From Streptomyces sp. NBC_01351 (GTDB taxonomy: Bacteria; Actinomycetota; Actinomycetes; Streptomycetales; Streptomycetaceae), in the NCBI RefSeq assembly GCF_036237315.1, contig NZ_CP108356.1:248001-312000 (forward strand): a stretch of 64,000 nucleotides of DNA, written 5' to 3'. The notes under the pieces are model-generated. The model had not been told where the DNA came from and made no database searches. It was given only the letters and a program-made list of their open reading frames with translations. The position numbers were made by a program, and so were the translations under genes. This document shows, piece by piece, positions 42,692 to 50,437 of this stretch (the stretch's first letter is position 1; the number at the start of each line of letters is the position of its first letter).

Positions 42692-43623
42692 GCACCGGCA
42701 CCAGCAGCAGCACCAGCGCGAGTACGAGCAGGGGTACGGGTCGGCCTCGCTCCGCGTCCACCCGCAACGGAACACCCGCCTTCGGCGACCGCCTCCTCGA
42801 CCTGGCGATCGGCGCGGCCGCCGTCCGCGCGGCCGACCCCGACGGACTCCGGTTCACGGAGCGTCAGCTCTACTACGAGACCTGCCGGGTGCTCAGCCCT
42901 GCGGCCCCGCTCCTGCGCCGCGTCCCCGGCTCACCACCACCGACCCTGCGCCTGCCCTCGTTCACCCGCGCCCTGGACGCGCGCGGCCGGCAGACCGTAC
43001 CGGGGCTGCTGCCGGCCACCCGTCCCACCACCGCGGGGGGCCTTGGGCAGCACCGGCCGGCAGAACCGGACCTGTACGACTACGGACTCCCCCGGCTGCT
43101 GCTCTGCCAGGACCACTCGATCGCCGCGATGCTGCTCGCCAACCACGTCCACCTGGAGGCGGCCTGCCCCGTCCTCGCGCTACCCGACGCGCTGCCCCTG
43201 GATCCCCGGCTCCTCGCCGCGCTGGAGCGGGCGGACGGCGCCACGGTGCACGTCCTGCACGACGCGAGCCCCGAAGGCGTGACGCTCCCGGCCCGGGTAC
43301 GGGCCGCGCTCGGCCCCGTCCCGGGGGTCCGGGTCGGCTCCCTGGGGCTCGTACCGCGGCACGCCGCCACCCTACGGCTGCCTTCCGGACGCGGCCCGGG
43401 CCTCACCCCGGCGGCGGGCGCCGACTGGCCGGCGGCTCTGCGGCCGCGCGAGGCCGCGTGGCTGGCACGGGGCCGGTTCGCCGAGGTGGCCGCCGTACCG
43501 CCGGCCCGGCTCGTACGGACCGTACTGCGTCTGACCCGGGGGCCGCGGCCGACCCGCGACTCCATGTGGGGCGAGCTGAGCGGTCTGCGCACCGCCGGAT
43601 TCATGACCTGGCCCACCGCGTGA
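42688..43623 (+). CDS. soluble relative of proteins A/B (cluster paralogue 3)
   Basis: 311 aa, ATG 42688 overlapping the previous stop. There is no zinc ribbon and no membrane segment; instead it has a Ser/Thr-rich start (STGTSSSTSASTSRGTG). Shared elements with A and B: LRFTERQLYYETCRVLS (R-Q-L-Y-Y where A/B have QLWY), LLLCQDHSIAAMLLANH, VHVLHDASPEGVTLPARVR and the terminal GFMTWPTA. Both hydrophobic-strand/acid motifs fall at the same relative places as in A/B. It is probably the cytoplasmic partner of the two membrane proteins. Family unknown. Confidence 0.8.
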   Translation: MSTGTSSSTSASTSRGTGRPRSASTRNGTPAFGDRLLDLAIGAAAVRAADPDGLRFTERQLYYETCRVLSPAAPLLRRVPGSPPPTLRLPSFTRALDARGRQTVPGLLPATRPTTAGGLGQHRPAEPDLYDYGLPRLLLCQDHSIAAMLLANHVHLEAACPVLALPDALPLDPRLLAALERADGATVHVLHDASPEGVTLPARVRAALGPVPGVRVGSLGLVPRHAATLRLPSGRGPGLTPAAGADWPAALRPREAAWLARGRFAEVAAVPPARLVRTVLRLTRGPRPTRDSMWGELSGLRTAGFMTWPTA

Positions 43624-43666
43624 ACGGCCCCCGTGACCCCTTCCACACACCCGAGGTACGCACACG

Positions 43667-44206
43667 ATGATCCGGCCCCAAGAGATCGGCTACGCGGACG
43701 AACTCCTCGCCGACGGCACGGTCCACCGCAGGTACGAAGACGGCCTGGAGGAGTGGCGCAGCCGCACCCCCGGCCGCCCCCACCTGGTGCGCTGGCGCGA
43801 CAACCGGGGCGCCTCGGGGACCGACGAACTGCTCGGCAACCACGTCATCAAGCGCACCCTGGCCGACGGCACCGCCACCTACGCCCGGGACATCGGCTAC
43901 GGCCGCACCGTGTGGGCTCGCGGGGAGCGGGTCACCGTCAACCGGAGCTCCTTCGGCGGCCGGATGGGGGTGCTCCTGGCCGGTCTGGGGGTGGCGACCC
44001 TCGCCATCACCGCCGCCCATCTGCCGCCGCTGAACATGACCCCGGCGGAGGAAGAGGCCCTGCGCCGCCAGCAGGAGCAGAGCCAGGCGTCGTCGTCCTC
44101 CGGCGGCGGCGGGGATTCGGGAGGTGGGGAGGATACGGGCGACGACAGCTGGGAAGCGGGCTGGGACAGCGACGGGGACGCCTGGAGCGACGACGACTTC
44201 GGCTGA
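43667..44206 (+). CDS. one-pass membrane protein with acidic tail
   Basis: 179 aa from ATG 43667. Residues ~1-95 contain two similar beta-rich units (YADELLADGTVHRRYEDGLE; GTDELLGNHVIKRTLADGTA). One membrane helix follows (MGVLLAGLGVATLAITAAHL), then a Gln/Ser region and a strongly acidic, Gly/Ser-rich tail (GGGEDTGDDSWEAGWDSDGD, then AWSDDDFG). By the positive-inside rule the tail is probably outside the cell. There is no enzyme motif. It is 43 bp after the third paralogue and 100 bp before the amidotransferase-like gene. Confidence 0.75.
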   Translation: MIRPQEIGYADELLADGTVHRRYEDGLEEWRSRTPGRPHLVRWRDNRGASGTDELLGNHVIKRTLADGTATYARDIGYGRTVWARGERVTVNRSSFGGRMGVLLAGLGVATLAITAAHLPPLNMTPAEEEALRRQQEQSQASSSSGGGGDSGGGEDTGDDSWEAGWDSDGDAWSDDDFG

Positions 44207-44214
44207 GCCGGAGT

Positions 44215-44242
44215 ACGGGCATGGGCATGGGCACGGGCACGG
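44215..44242 (+). repeat. GGGCAT/GGGCAC hexamer repeat
   Basis: ACGGGCATGGGCATGGGCAC and a further unit form about four hexamer copies just after the stop of the acidic-tail protein. It is non-coding in the best reading. Confidence 0.55.
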
Positions 44243-44306
44243 AGTACGGAGCAGTCCGCGATCAGTACACGATCAGTACGTGAGCACCAAGGGAAAGGAG
44301 CCGTCC

Positions 44307-46094
44307 GTGGCACGCTTCTGCGCCTGCCTGGCCGACACCACGGGGCAGGCCCTTGCCCATCTGGCAGCGATGGGCGCCGCAGGACCGGGGCGCTCCCCCG
44401 TGGACGTGCCGGGCGCCGGGATGAGCCTGATCCCCGGCGAACCCGGCCGCGCCGCCGGCCCGTTCACCGCGCACGGGCGCACCGCGGTCGGTGAGGTCAC
44501 CCTCCACAACCGCCCGCTGCTCTTCGCCGCCCTCAAGGCCCGGACCGCCGCTCCGCCACCACCGCCCGACTGCTCCGACGGCGAACTCCTCCTCCACTGC
44601 TGGGCCTTGCTCGGCGATGCCGGGGTCGCCCTCGCCGAGGGGATGTTCGTACTGGCCGTCCTCGACGGGCCCGACCTGGTCCTGATCCGCGACCACGTCG
44701 GCGCCCGCACCCTCTACTACGCCCGGGCCGGCGCCGCCTGGGCCGCCTCCACCTCGCTGCGGGCACTGCGCCGCTGGCCGGCCCTCGGCACGTCCATGAA
44801 CCTCTCAGCCGTCCGCTCCTTCCTCACCTTCGCGTACCTGCCCGGGGAGGAGACCCTGCTCACCGGGGTCCGCGAGGTGCTGCCCGGCCGGGTGCTGCGC
44901 CTCGCCCGCGACGGGCGGGTCACCGAAACGGTCCACTGGGAGCCCCGGGAGTACGTCGAGGACCCCGTCCCGGCCGACCCCACGGACCATGTCCTGGCCC
45001 TGCGCGCCCTGTTGGAGCAGGCGACGGCGGCCCGGCTGCCGGTCGCGGAGCCCGCCGCCGTGCTGCTGTCCGGGGGCATCGACAGCTCCCTCGTCACGGC
45101 CCTGGCGGCCAAGCTCCACACGCACCCCGTCCACACGTACTCGATCAGCTTCGGCGACGACCTCCCCAACGAGCTGGGCTACTCCGGTCTGGTGGCATCC
45201 CACTGCCACACCCGGCACCGGATCCTGAACGTCTCGGGGGCGGCGGTGGCCGCGCGGCTGGCGGAGGCCGCGGCGCTGCTGGACAGTCCGGTGGGTGACC
45301 CGCTGACCGTGCCGAACCTGATGCTGGCCGAAGCCGTGGCCGCGGACGGCGCCTCGGTGGTCCTCAACGGCGAGGGCGGCGACCCCGTCTTCGGCGGACC
45401 CAAGAACCTCCCCATGCTGGTCCAGGAGATGCACCGGACTCCGGGCGCGCCGTGGGACGAGGACCGGGCGACCGCGTACCTGCGCTCGTACCGCAAGTGC
45501 TGGACGGACCTCCCCGTCCTGCTGACGGCCCCGGTCCTCGACGCCCTGCGGGACGCCCCGCGTCTGGAACGGCACGTGGAGCCGTACCTGCTGCCGGAGG
45601 CCGGCGCCGGCGGCCCGTATGCCATGGACCACCTCCTCAACCGCCTTCTCCACTGCAATCTGCGGACGAAGGGGGCGCACCACATCCTCACGAAGGTGGA
45701 GCGCCTGACGTCCGCCCAGGGCGTGGAGGGCCGCTCCCCGCTCTTCGACCGGTCGGTGATCGACCACGCCTTCGCCACCCCGCCCGGATACAAGCTCCGC
45801 GGCACGGCCGAGAAGTGGATCCTCAAGGAGGCCGTACGGGACCTGCTGCCGGGCACCGTGGTCGACCGCCCGAAGAGCGGGATGCGGGTGCCGGTCCAGC
45901 AGTGGCTGACCGGTCCGCTGCGCGAGCTCGGCCACGAACTCCTCCTCGGCCGCCGCTCCCGGCAGCGGGGCCTGTTCCGCCCGGACACCATCCGCACCTG
46001 GCTGAAGGGCGAGGGCACGCTGCTGCCGCGCCAGGGCGGAAAGCTGTGGCTGGTGCTGACGTTGGAGCTGTGGCTGAGGTCGTACGACGTATGA
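44307..46094 (+). CDS. asparagine synthetase-like amidotransferase lacking Cys2
   Basis: 595 aa from GTG 44307 (GGAAAGGAG 6 nt upstream). Residues ~1-200 have the AsnB N-terminal Ntn-hydrolase fold (VGEVTLHNRPLLFAALKARTA, GMFVLAVLDGPDLVLIRDHV, GARTLYYA). The N-terminus is ARFCACL, with no Cys at position 2, the normal glutaminase nucleophile. Residues ~250-595 form the synthetase domain: LLSGGIDSSLVTALAAK (PP-loop), LNGEGGDPVFGG and KWILKEAVRDLLP. Loss of Cys2 also occurs in beta-lactam/carbapenam synthetases and lasso cyclases, which form amides without glutamine. The substrate here may thus be a tethered or external amine (inference). Confidence 0.88.
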   Translation: MARFCACLADTTGQALAHLAAMGAAGPGRSPVDVPGAGMSLIPGEPGRAAGPFTAHGRTAVGEVTLHNRPLLFAALKARTAAPPPPPDCSDGELLLHCWALLGDAGVALAEGMFVLAVLDGPDLVLIRDHVGARTLYYARAGAAWAASTSLRALRRWPALGTSMNLSAVRSFLTFAYLPGEETLLTGVREVLPGRVLRLARDGRVTETVHWEPREYVEDPVPADPTDHVLALRALLEQATAARLPVAEPAAVLLSGGIDSSLVTALAAKLHTHPVHTYSISFGDDLPNELGYSGLVASHCHTRHRILNVSGAAVAARLAEAAALLDSPVGDPLTVPNLMLAEAVAADGASVVLNGEGGDPVFGGPKNLPMLVQEMHRTPGAPWDEDRATAYLRSYRKCWTDLPVLLTAPVLDALRDAPRLERHVEPYLLPEAGAGGPYAMDHLLNRLLHCNLRTKGAHHILTKVERLTSAQGVEGRSPLFDRSVIDHAFATPPGYKLRGTAEKWILKEAVRDLLPGTVVDRPKSGMRVPVQQWLTGPLRELGHELLLGRRSRQRGLFRPDTIRTWLKGEGTLLPRQGGKLWLVLTLELWLRSYDV

Positions 46095-46128
46095 GTTCCG
46101 ATCGAACCCCGACCCGCGAAGGGCGCCC

Positions 46129-47514
46129 ATGAACACCCCACCCACCGAGCTGACCGAGCTGACCGACCCCCGCACCGGGCGGGCACGCGGTACGGCCCCC
46201 CTCTCGCGGGAGCCCGAGGTGGCGGGCGCCGTGGCGGGGGCGCGCGCCGCACTCCCCGGCTGGAGGGCCCTGACCCCGAAGGAGCGGGGCCGCCGACTGG
46301 ACCGCCTCGCGGCCCTGATCGAGGAGCACGCGGAGCAGTACGCGGCCCGCGAGCAGGCCGGCACGGGGAAGCCCTCGGCGGAGACGGCGGGCGAGCTGGA
46401 GCAGGTGGCCGACCTGTTCCGCTTCTACGCGACGGCCGCGCGCACCCGGACCGCCCCGGCCTCGGGGCAGCTGGTGCCGGGCCACGAAAGCTGGGTCCGC
46501 TGGGAGCCGATCGGCGTGGTCGGGGCGATCGTGCCGTGGAACTACCCGCTGCTGATGGCCGCCTGGCGCTGCGCACCGGCCCTCGCCGCGGGGAACACGG
46601 TGGTGGCGAAGCCCGCGGAGACGACCCCCGACAGCCTGGAACTGCTCGCGGAGCACGCGGCGGGGGCCCTGGGCGAGGGGGTGCTCCAGTGCCTACCTGG
46701 TGACCGGCGCACCGGCCGCCTGCTCGTGGAGTCCGCGGTGGACATGATCGCGTTCACCGGCAGCGCCCGGGCTGGAGCCGACGTGACCGTACGCGCGGGC
46801 ACCCGCCGCGTCAGCCTGGAACTGGGCGGCAACGCACCGGCGATCGTCCTCCCGGACTCCCCGGCCGACACCTACGCGTCCCTCGCGGAGGCCGCCACGT
46901 ACAACGCGGGCCAGAGCTGCGCCGCCCCGGCTCGGGTGATCACCCTCGCCGAGAACTACGAGGCCACCGTTGCCGGGCTTGCGGCAGCGCTGGGTTCTCG
47001 GCTGGCCGGCCGCGACTTCGGCCCGCTGAACAATCCGGACCAGGCGGCCCGTTACGACCGCCTGGTCGCCTCGTCCGCGGCCAAGCGCAACCTCGCGGCC
47101 GGCCTCGCGGCCGACATCACCCCCGACGCCCCCGACACCCGTGGGGTGCAAGGACATTGGCGCCCGGCACGCCTGCTCGCCGATCTCCCGTACAACGATC
47201 CGGCGATCACCGAGGAGGTGTTCGGTCCCCTCCTCACCGTGCAGCAGGCACCGGACACGGAGGCGGCCCTGGCCATGGCGAACGCCGTTCCGCAGGCGCT
47301 CGCCGCCAGCGTGTGGACCACCGACCTGACCACCGGCCTCGATCTGGTCGCCCGCCTGAACGCGGGCGAGGCATGGCTCAACTGCCATCTGGTCCAGACG
47401 GCCGAACTCCCCCATGGAGGGCGCGGGACGTCCGGCCACGGCACCGACCTGAGCATCCTCGCCCTGCACGAGTACCAACGGCCGAAGACGGTGACCGTAC
47501 GGGTGACCCGGTAA
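46129..47514 (+). CDS. NAD(P)-dependent aldehyde dehydrogenase
   Basis: 461 aa from ATG 46129, 34 bp after the amidotransferase-like gene. Motifs: WNYPLLMAAW (Rossmann/active-site Asn), KPAETTP, FTGSARAGADV, LELGGNAPAIVLPDS with general-base E231, YNAGQSCAAPARV with nucleophile C264, and EEVFGPLLTV. All key residues are intact. The protein is a little shorter than the usual 475-500 aa. It resembles aminobutyraldehyde/betaine aldehyde dehydrogenases, but the substrate cannot be fixed. A strong terminator follows, making it the last gene of the cluster. Confidence 0.93.
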   Translation: MNTPPTELTELTDPRTGRARGTAPLSREPEVAGAVAGARAALPGWRALTPKERGRRLDRLAALIEEHAEQYAAREQAGTGKPSAETAGELEQVADLFRFYATAARTRTAPASGQLVPGHESWVRWEPIGVVGAIVPWNYPLLMAAWRCAPALAAGNTVVAKPAETTPDSLELLAEHAAGALGEGVLQCLPGDRRTGRLLVESAVDMIAFTGSARAGADVTVRAGTRRVSLELGGNAPAIVLPDSPADTYASLAEAATYNAGQSCAAPARVITLAENYEATVAGLAAALGSRLAGRDFGPLNNPDQAARYDRLVASSAAKRNLAAGLAADITPDAPDTRGVQGHWRPARLLADLPYNDPAITEEVFGPLLTVQQAPDTEAALAMANAVPQALAASVWTTDLTTGLDLVARLNAGEAWLNCHLVQTAELPHGGRGTSGHGTDLSILALHEYQRPKTVTVRVTR

Positions 47515-47546
47515 CGGCTCGCTCAACCCGCGTCCGACCGCGAGCG

Positions 47547-47569
47547 GCCGCCGACGCGTCGTCGGCGGC
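47547..47569. terminator. 10-bp stem terminator at the cluster's end
   Basis: GCCGCCGACG-CGT-CGTCGGCGGC is a perfect stem with a 3-nt loop between the convergent ALDH and PhnB-like genes. A GGCGGC/GGGGCGGC-rich run follows to 47610. Confidence 0.75.
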
Positions 47570-47611
47570 GGCGGCGGGGGCGGGGGCGGCAGGGGCGGCA
47601 GGGGCGGCGAG

Positions 47612-48028
47612 TCAGCTCTGCCGTTCGTTGACGTTGACCATCCACGTGATGCCGAACTTGTCCGTGCACATGCCGAACACGTCGCCCCACATCTGCTTCT
47701 CCAGGGGGACGGACACGGTGCCGCCGCCGGACAGCTTCTCCCAGTAGCCGCGCAGTTCGTCCGCGTCGTCGCCGCTCAGACTCACCGCGATGTTGTTCCC
47801 GGGCTCGTGCTGGGTGCCGGGCGGATTGTCGGCGCCCATCAGGGTGAATCCGCTGGGGGTCTCCAGCATGCCGTGCATGATCTTGTCGGCGTATCCGGGG
47901 GGCGCCTCGGAGCCGAAGTCGCCATAGGTGTGGACGGCCAGGGTGCCGCCGAAGACCTGCTCGTAGAACTCCATGGCTTGTTTCGCGTCACCGGCGAAGC
48001 TGATGTACGGATTGAGACGAGAGGCCAC
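47612..48028 (-). CDS. PhnB-like VOC protein
   Basis: 138 aa if started at GTG 48028, where AAGGA lies 6 nt upstream and the protein begins MASRLNPYISFAGDAKQAME, typical of the family; ATG 48034 is in frame but lacks RBS spacing. It contains the PhnB/DUF1338-like single VOC domain: FYEQVFGGTLAVHTYGDFGS, HGMLETPSGFTLMGADNPPG, YWEKLSGGGTVSVPLEKQMW, and the ending FGITWMVNV. Homologues are usually annotated glyoxalase-like, and the function of most is unknown. Confidence 0.9.
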   Translation of the reverse strand: MASRLNPYISFAGDAKQAMEFYEQVFGGTLAVHTYGDFGSEAPPGYADKIMHGMLETPSGFTLMGADNPPGTQHEPGNNIAVSLSGDDADELRGYWEKLSGGGTVSVPLEKQMWGDVFGMCTDKFGITWMVNVNERQS

Positions 48029-48199
48029 TTTCATTCCTTTCACAACGAATTGTCGGTGCGGGCAGCCTACGCGCCGGGGAGGCCAAGTCGGCCGATCCGA
48101 GGGGTGCGGCCACGCCGGCCCGGCCGGGCCCCTGTCCGGGCCCCCGCCCGGACCCGCGTCCGGGCCGGGCCGGACCGGGAGCGGTTAGGGTTCTCGACC

Positions 48200-49144
48200 G
48201 TGCCCCACCTTGAGATATCGGACCTGATCACCGCCACGGACCCGCACAGCGGCGCTCGCCTGCCCGTGCGCCGGGACGAGGTGATCCGCCGACTCCACGA
48301 GGCCGGTGACCGGCGCGGCGCCCGCATAGTCGAGGCGCTGCCCGCCGACCGGCAGGGCGTGCTCGACCCGGCGGCCGTTGACCGCCTGATGATCGACGTG
48401 CACACCGAGCTGCAGCGGCTCAGCGAGGAACTGCGCATCGGCGAGCGGCTCGTCCACGTGCTCGGCCCGCTGTTCGACGCCATCCGCGCGACGGCCGTGT
48501 CCGCGGGCGGCGGGACGCCGCTGCGCCTGGTCGACATCGGTTCCGGTCTCGGTTACGTCATCCGCTGGCTCGCCGCCCACGGCGCGCTCGGACCGGACGT
48601 CGAGCTCGTGGGCGTCGACCTGGACTCCGCGCTCGTCGGCGAGGCCGGCCGGCTGGCCCGGGCCGAGGGCCTGGACTGTCGCTTCGTCCACGGGAACGCC
48701 TTCGATCTTCCCGAAGCCGCCACCGTGTACGTGTCCACGGGCGTGCTGCACCATTTCCGGGGCCCCGACCTCGCGGAGTTCTTCCGGGCCCAGGCCGCCT
48801 CGCCCGCGCTCGCCTTCTGCCACTTCGACATCGCCGCCACCCGGCTCGCGCCCGTCGGGGCCTGGGTGTTCCACCGGGCGCGGATGCGACATCCTCTCGG
48901 CCGCCACGACGGGGTCGCCTCGGCCCGTCGGGCCCACACCGACGAGACGCTGCTGCACGCGGCGGCGGCGCCGGGCATGCGGCCGCTGCTGTACGAGCCC
49001 CGGGGGCTGGCGAACCCGTTCTGCACCACCCTGCGGCCGGTCCTCGGCGTCCGCCCCGAACTGGAGGCTCCCCTGCGCCGGGCGATGGGCCGCGCCGCGC
49101 GCCGGCTCGTGGGCCCCGAGCAGCTCGGCGGGGCGCCGCGATGA
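48200..49144 (+). CDS. class I SAM-dependent methyltransferase
   Basis: 314 aa from GTG 48200. Motif I is LRLVDIGSGLGYVIRWLAAH, followed by LVGVDLDSALV (motif II acid), FVHGNAFDLPEAATVYVSTG and HHFRGPDLAEFFRAQAA. The N-terminal ~110 residues form a helical lid. The substrate is unknown. TAGGGT (48186-48191) precedes the GTG by 8 nt without an SD, suggesting leaderless translation. The stop overlaps the following membrane-protein gene by 4 bp, indicating functional coupling. Confidence 0.88.
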   Translation: MPHLEISDLITATDPHSGARLPVRRDEVIRRLHEAGDRRGARIVEALPADRQGVLDPAAVDRLMIDVHTELQRLSEELRIGERLVHVLGPLFDAIRATAVSAGGGTPLRLVDIGSGLGYVIRWLAAHGALGPDVELVGVDLDSALVGEAGRLARAEGLDCRFVHGNAFDLPEAATVYVSTGVLHHFRGPDLAEFFRAQAASPALAFCHFDIAATRLAPVGAWVFHRARMRHPLGRHDGVASARRAHTDETLLHAAAAPGMRPLLYEPRGLANPFCTTLRPVLGVRPELEAPLRRAMGRAARRLVGPEQLGGAPR

Positions 49145-49713
49145 CCGCGCTGGGCGGGACCCCGGCCGTGGCCTTGGCGCTCGCCGCGCTGGGGCTGGTG
49201 GACTCGGCGTTCAGCGGCTTCCGTGCGTACGCGGGACGGGACGCCCGGATCCGCAAGCACCGCGCCGTCGCCCGGGCCTCCCTGCGCGGCCTGGCCGTGG
49301 GCAGTGTGCTGCTGCTCGCCCCCGTGCTCACGGCCTGCGGCGTCGTACTGACCGCCGCCGACCGCGACCGCACGTACGCGACCCTCACCGAGGGCGGCAT
49401 CGGCTACCTGGCTCCCCTGGCCTGCTACGCGTCGGCGGTGCTGCTGTCGCTGGCCGCGTACTTCTTCCTGCCGTTCCGGGCCAGCACCCTGGCCGTGGTG
49501 GCGGGCCTCGGCCCCCTGACCCTGCTGCGGCCGCTGGTGATCGCCGCCGCCTGCGTCGGTTCGTTCGTGCGCGGGGGCGGCGTGGCCTCGCTCCTCGTGG
49601 GTACGGTCGCGGGCGCCGCGGTGCTGTGCGTCGAGCCGCTCGTGCACCGCCACTGGTACTCCGCTGCGCTGAGGAGCGACCCGACACCCGCTTCGGTACC
49701 GGCCGGGGCCTGA
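49141..49713 (+). CDS. membrane protein coupled to the methyltransferase
   Basis: 190 aa, ATG 49141 overlapping the methyltransferase stop. Four to five membrane helices are visible (AVALALAALGLVDSAFSGF, VGSVLLLAPVLTACGVVLT, LAPLACYASAVLLSLAAYFF, STLAVVAGLGPLTLLRPLVI, GGVASLLVGTVAGAAVLCVE). RRPL-type basic loops and HRHWYSAA near the C-terminus lie in the cytosol. No known family. Perhaps the pair modifies and handles a membrane substrate (inference from coupling only). Confidence 0.78.
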   Translation: MTALGGTPAVALALAALGLVDSAFSGFRAYAGRDARIRKHRAVARASLRGLAVGSVLLLAPVLTACGVVLTAADRDRTYATLTEGGIGYLAPLACYASAVLLSLAAYFFLPFRASTLAVVAGLGPLTLLRPLVIAAACVGSFVRGGGVASLLVGTVAGAAVLCVEPLVHRHWYSAALRSDPTPASVPAGA

Positions 49714-49855
49714 AGGAACCCCTCCGCGGCGAGGCACGTCCAGCCTCGTACAGGAGCACGACAGGCCGATTCCGAGGATGGCAGCCAGCGCGCCGGAACA
49801 ACCGGCTCCCCATGGGTCCCACCTCGGTACTCCGGGGTTGAGACCCTCAGTCGCG

Positions 49856-50194
49856 TCAGAGTCCGGGCGCGAGCAGGGTCAGGCGCAGGACTGCGGCCAC
49901 GGCCGGCACCGCCGGAGCGGCGAACCATCCCCGGCCCACCCACTCGGCCTTCACGAAGACCCACGAGAGCAGTGCCGTCGCCACGGCCAGGGCCAGCCCC
50001 AGGCCCGCCGCGTACTCGGCGTGGGCGAGGCCCTCGGTGTCCCAGGGACCGGCCGGCCCCACCGCGTACGCCAGGAACGCGAGGTAGCCGGTCACCAGGT
50101 TGCCCAGGGCGAGGAGGAGGGTGCACACGACGGTGCCCACCAACCGGGTCCCACCACCGGGGCCTTGCCGTGCCGGGTTCGTCGTCTCGTTCAC
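49856..50194 (-). CDS. small membrane protein
   Basis: 112 aa from ATG 50194. Three membrane segments: RLVGTVVCTLLLALGNLVTG, YAAGLGLALAVATALLSWVF and FAAPAVPAVAAVLRLTLLA. No family signature. Its start overlaps the stop of a frameshifted upstream gene by 4 bp, so it was probably the second gene of an operon whose first gene has decayed. Confidence 0.65.
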   Translation of the reverse strand: MNETTNPARQGPGGGTRLVGTVVCTLLLALGNLVTGYLAFLAYAVGPAGPWDTEGLAHAEYAAGLGLALAVATALLSWVFVKAEWVGRGWFAAPAVPAVAAVLRLTLLAPGL

Positions 50195-50430
50195 CGCAGC
50201 GCTTCCCCCGCGTCGTCCAGGCTGTTGTCGAACAGTCGACCGTACGCCTGGGCGCTGTCGCCTTCGTAGCAGGGGGTGGGGTCCTTCACCGCGTCCACCA
50301 CGACTGCACGCTGTGCTTCTGCCAGGGGGTCCTCGCTACCCGCACGACGCTGCGCACCAGGCGGGCGGCGTCTTCCACGACCGCGGGGTCGCCCAAGCCG
50401 CCGCCCGATTTCTGTCCGCGGACATGAGCC
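50191..50430 (-). pseudogene. frameshifted small gene
   Basis: One minus-strand frame reads GLGDPAVVEDAARLVRSVVR and VA up to about 50345. A different frame then continues SEDPLAEAQRAVVVDAVKDP followed by TPCYEGDSAQAYGRLFDNSL to a stop at 50191. The two halves make one plausible acidic helical protein if a single base is added or removed near 50335-50345. No intact frame covers both. The product is not recognised. Confidence 0.45.
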
Positions 50431-50437
50431 GAAGGGT

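Noticed and set aside
39754..47514. Lasso-peptide or beta-lactam biosynthetic cluster, suggested by the AsnB-like gene
   Set aside because: No precursor peptide, B-type protease or carboxyethylarginine synthase genes are visible; the companions (zinc-ribbon membrane proteins, cupin, ALDH) do not fit either pathway.
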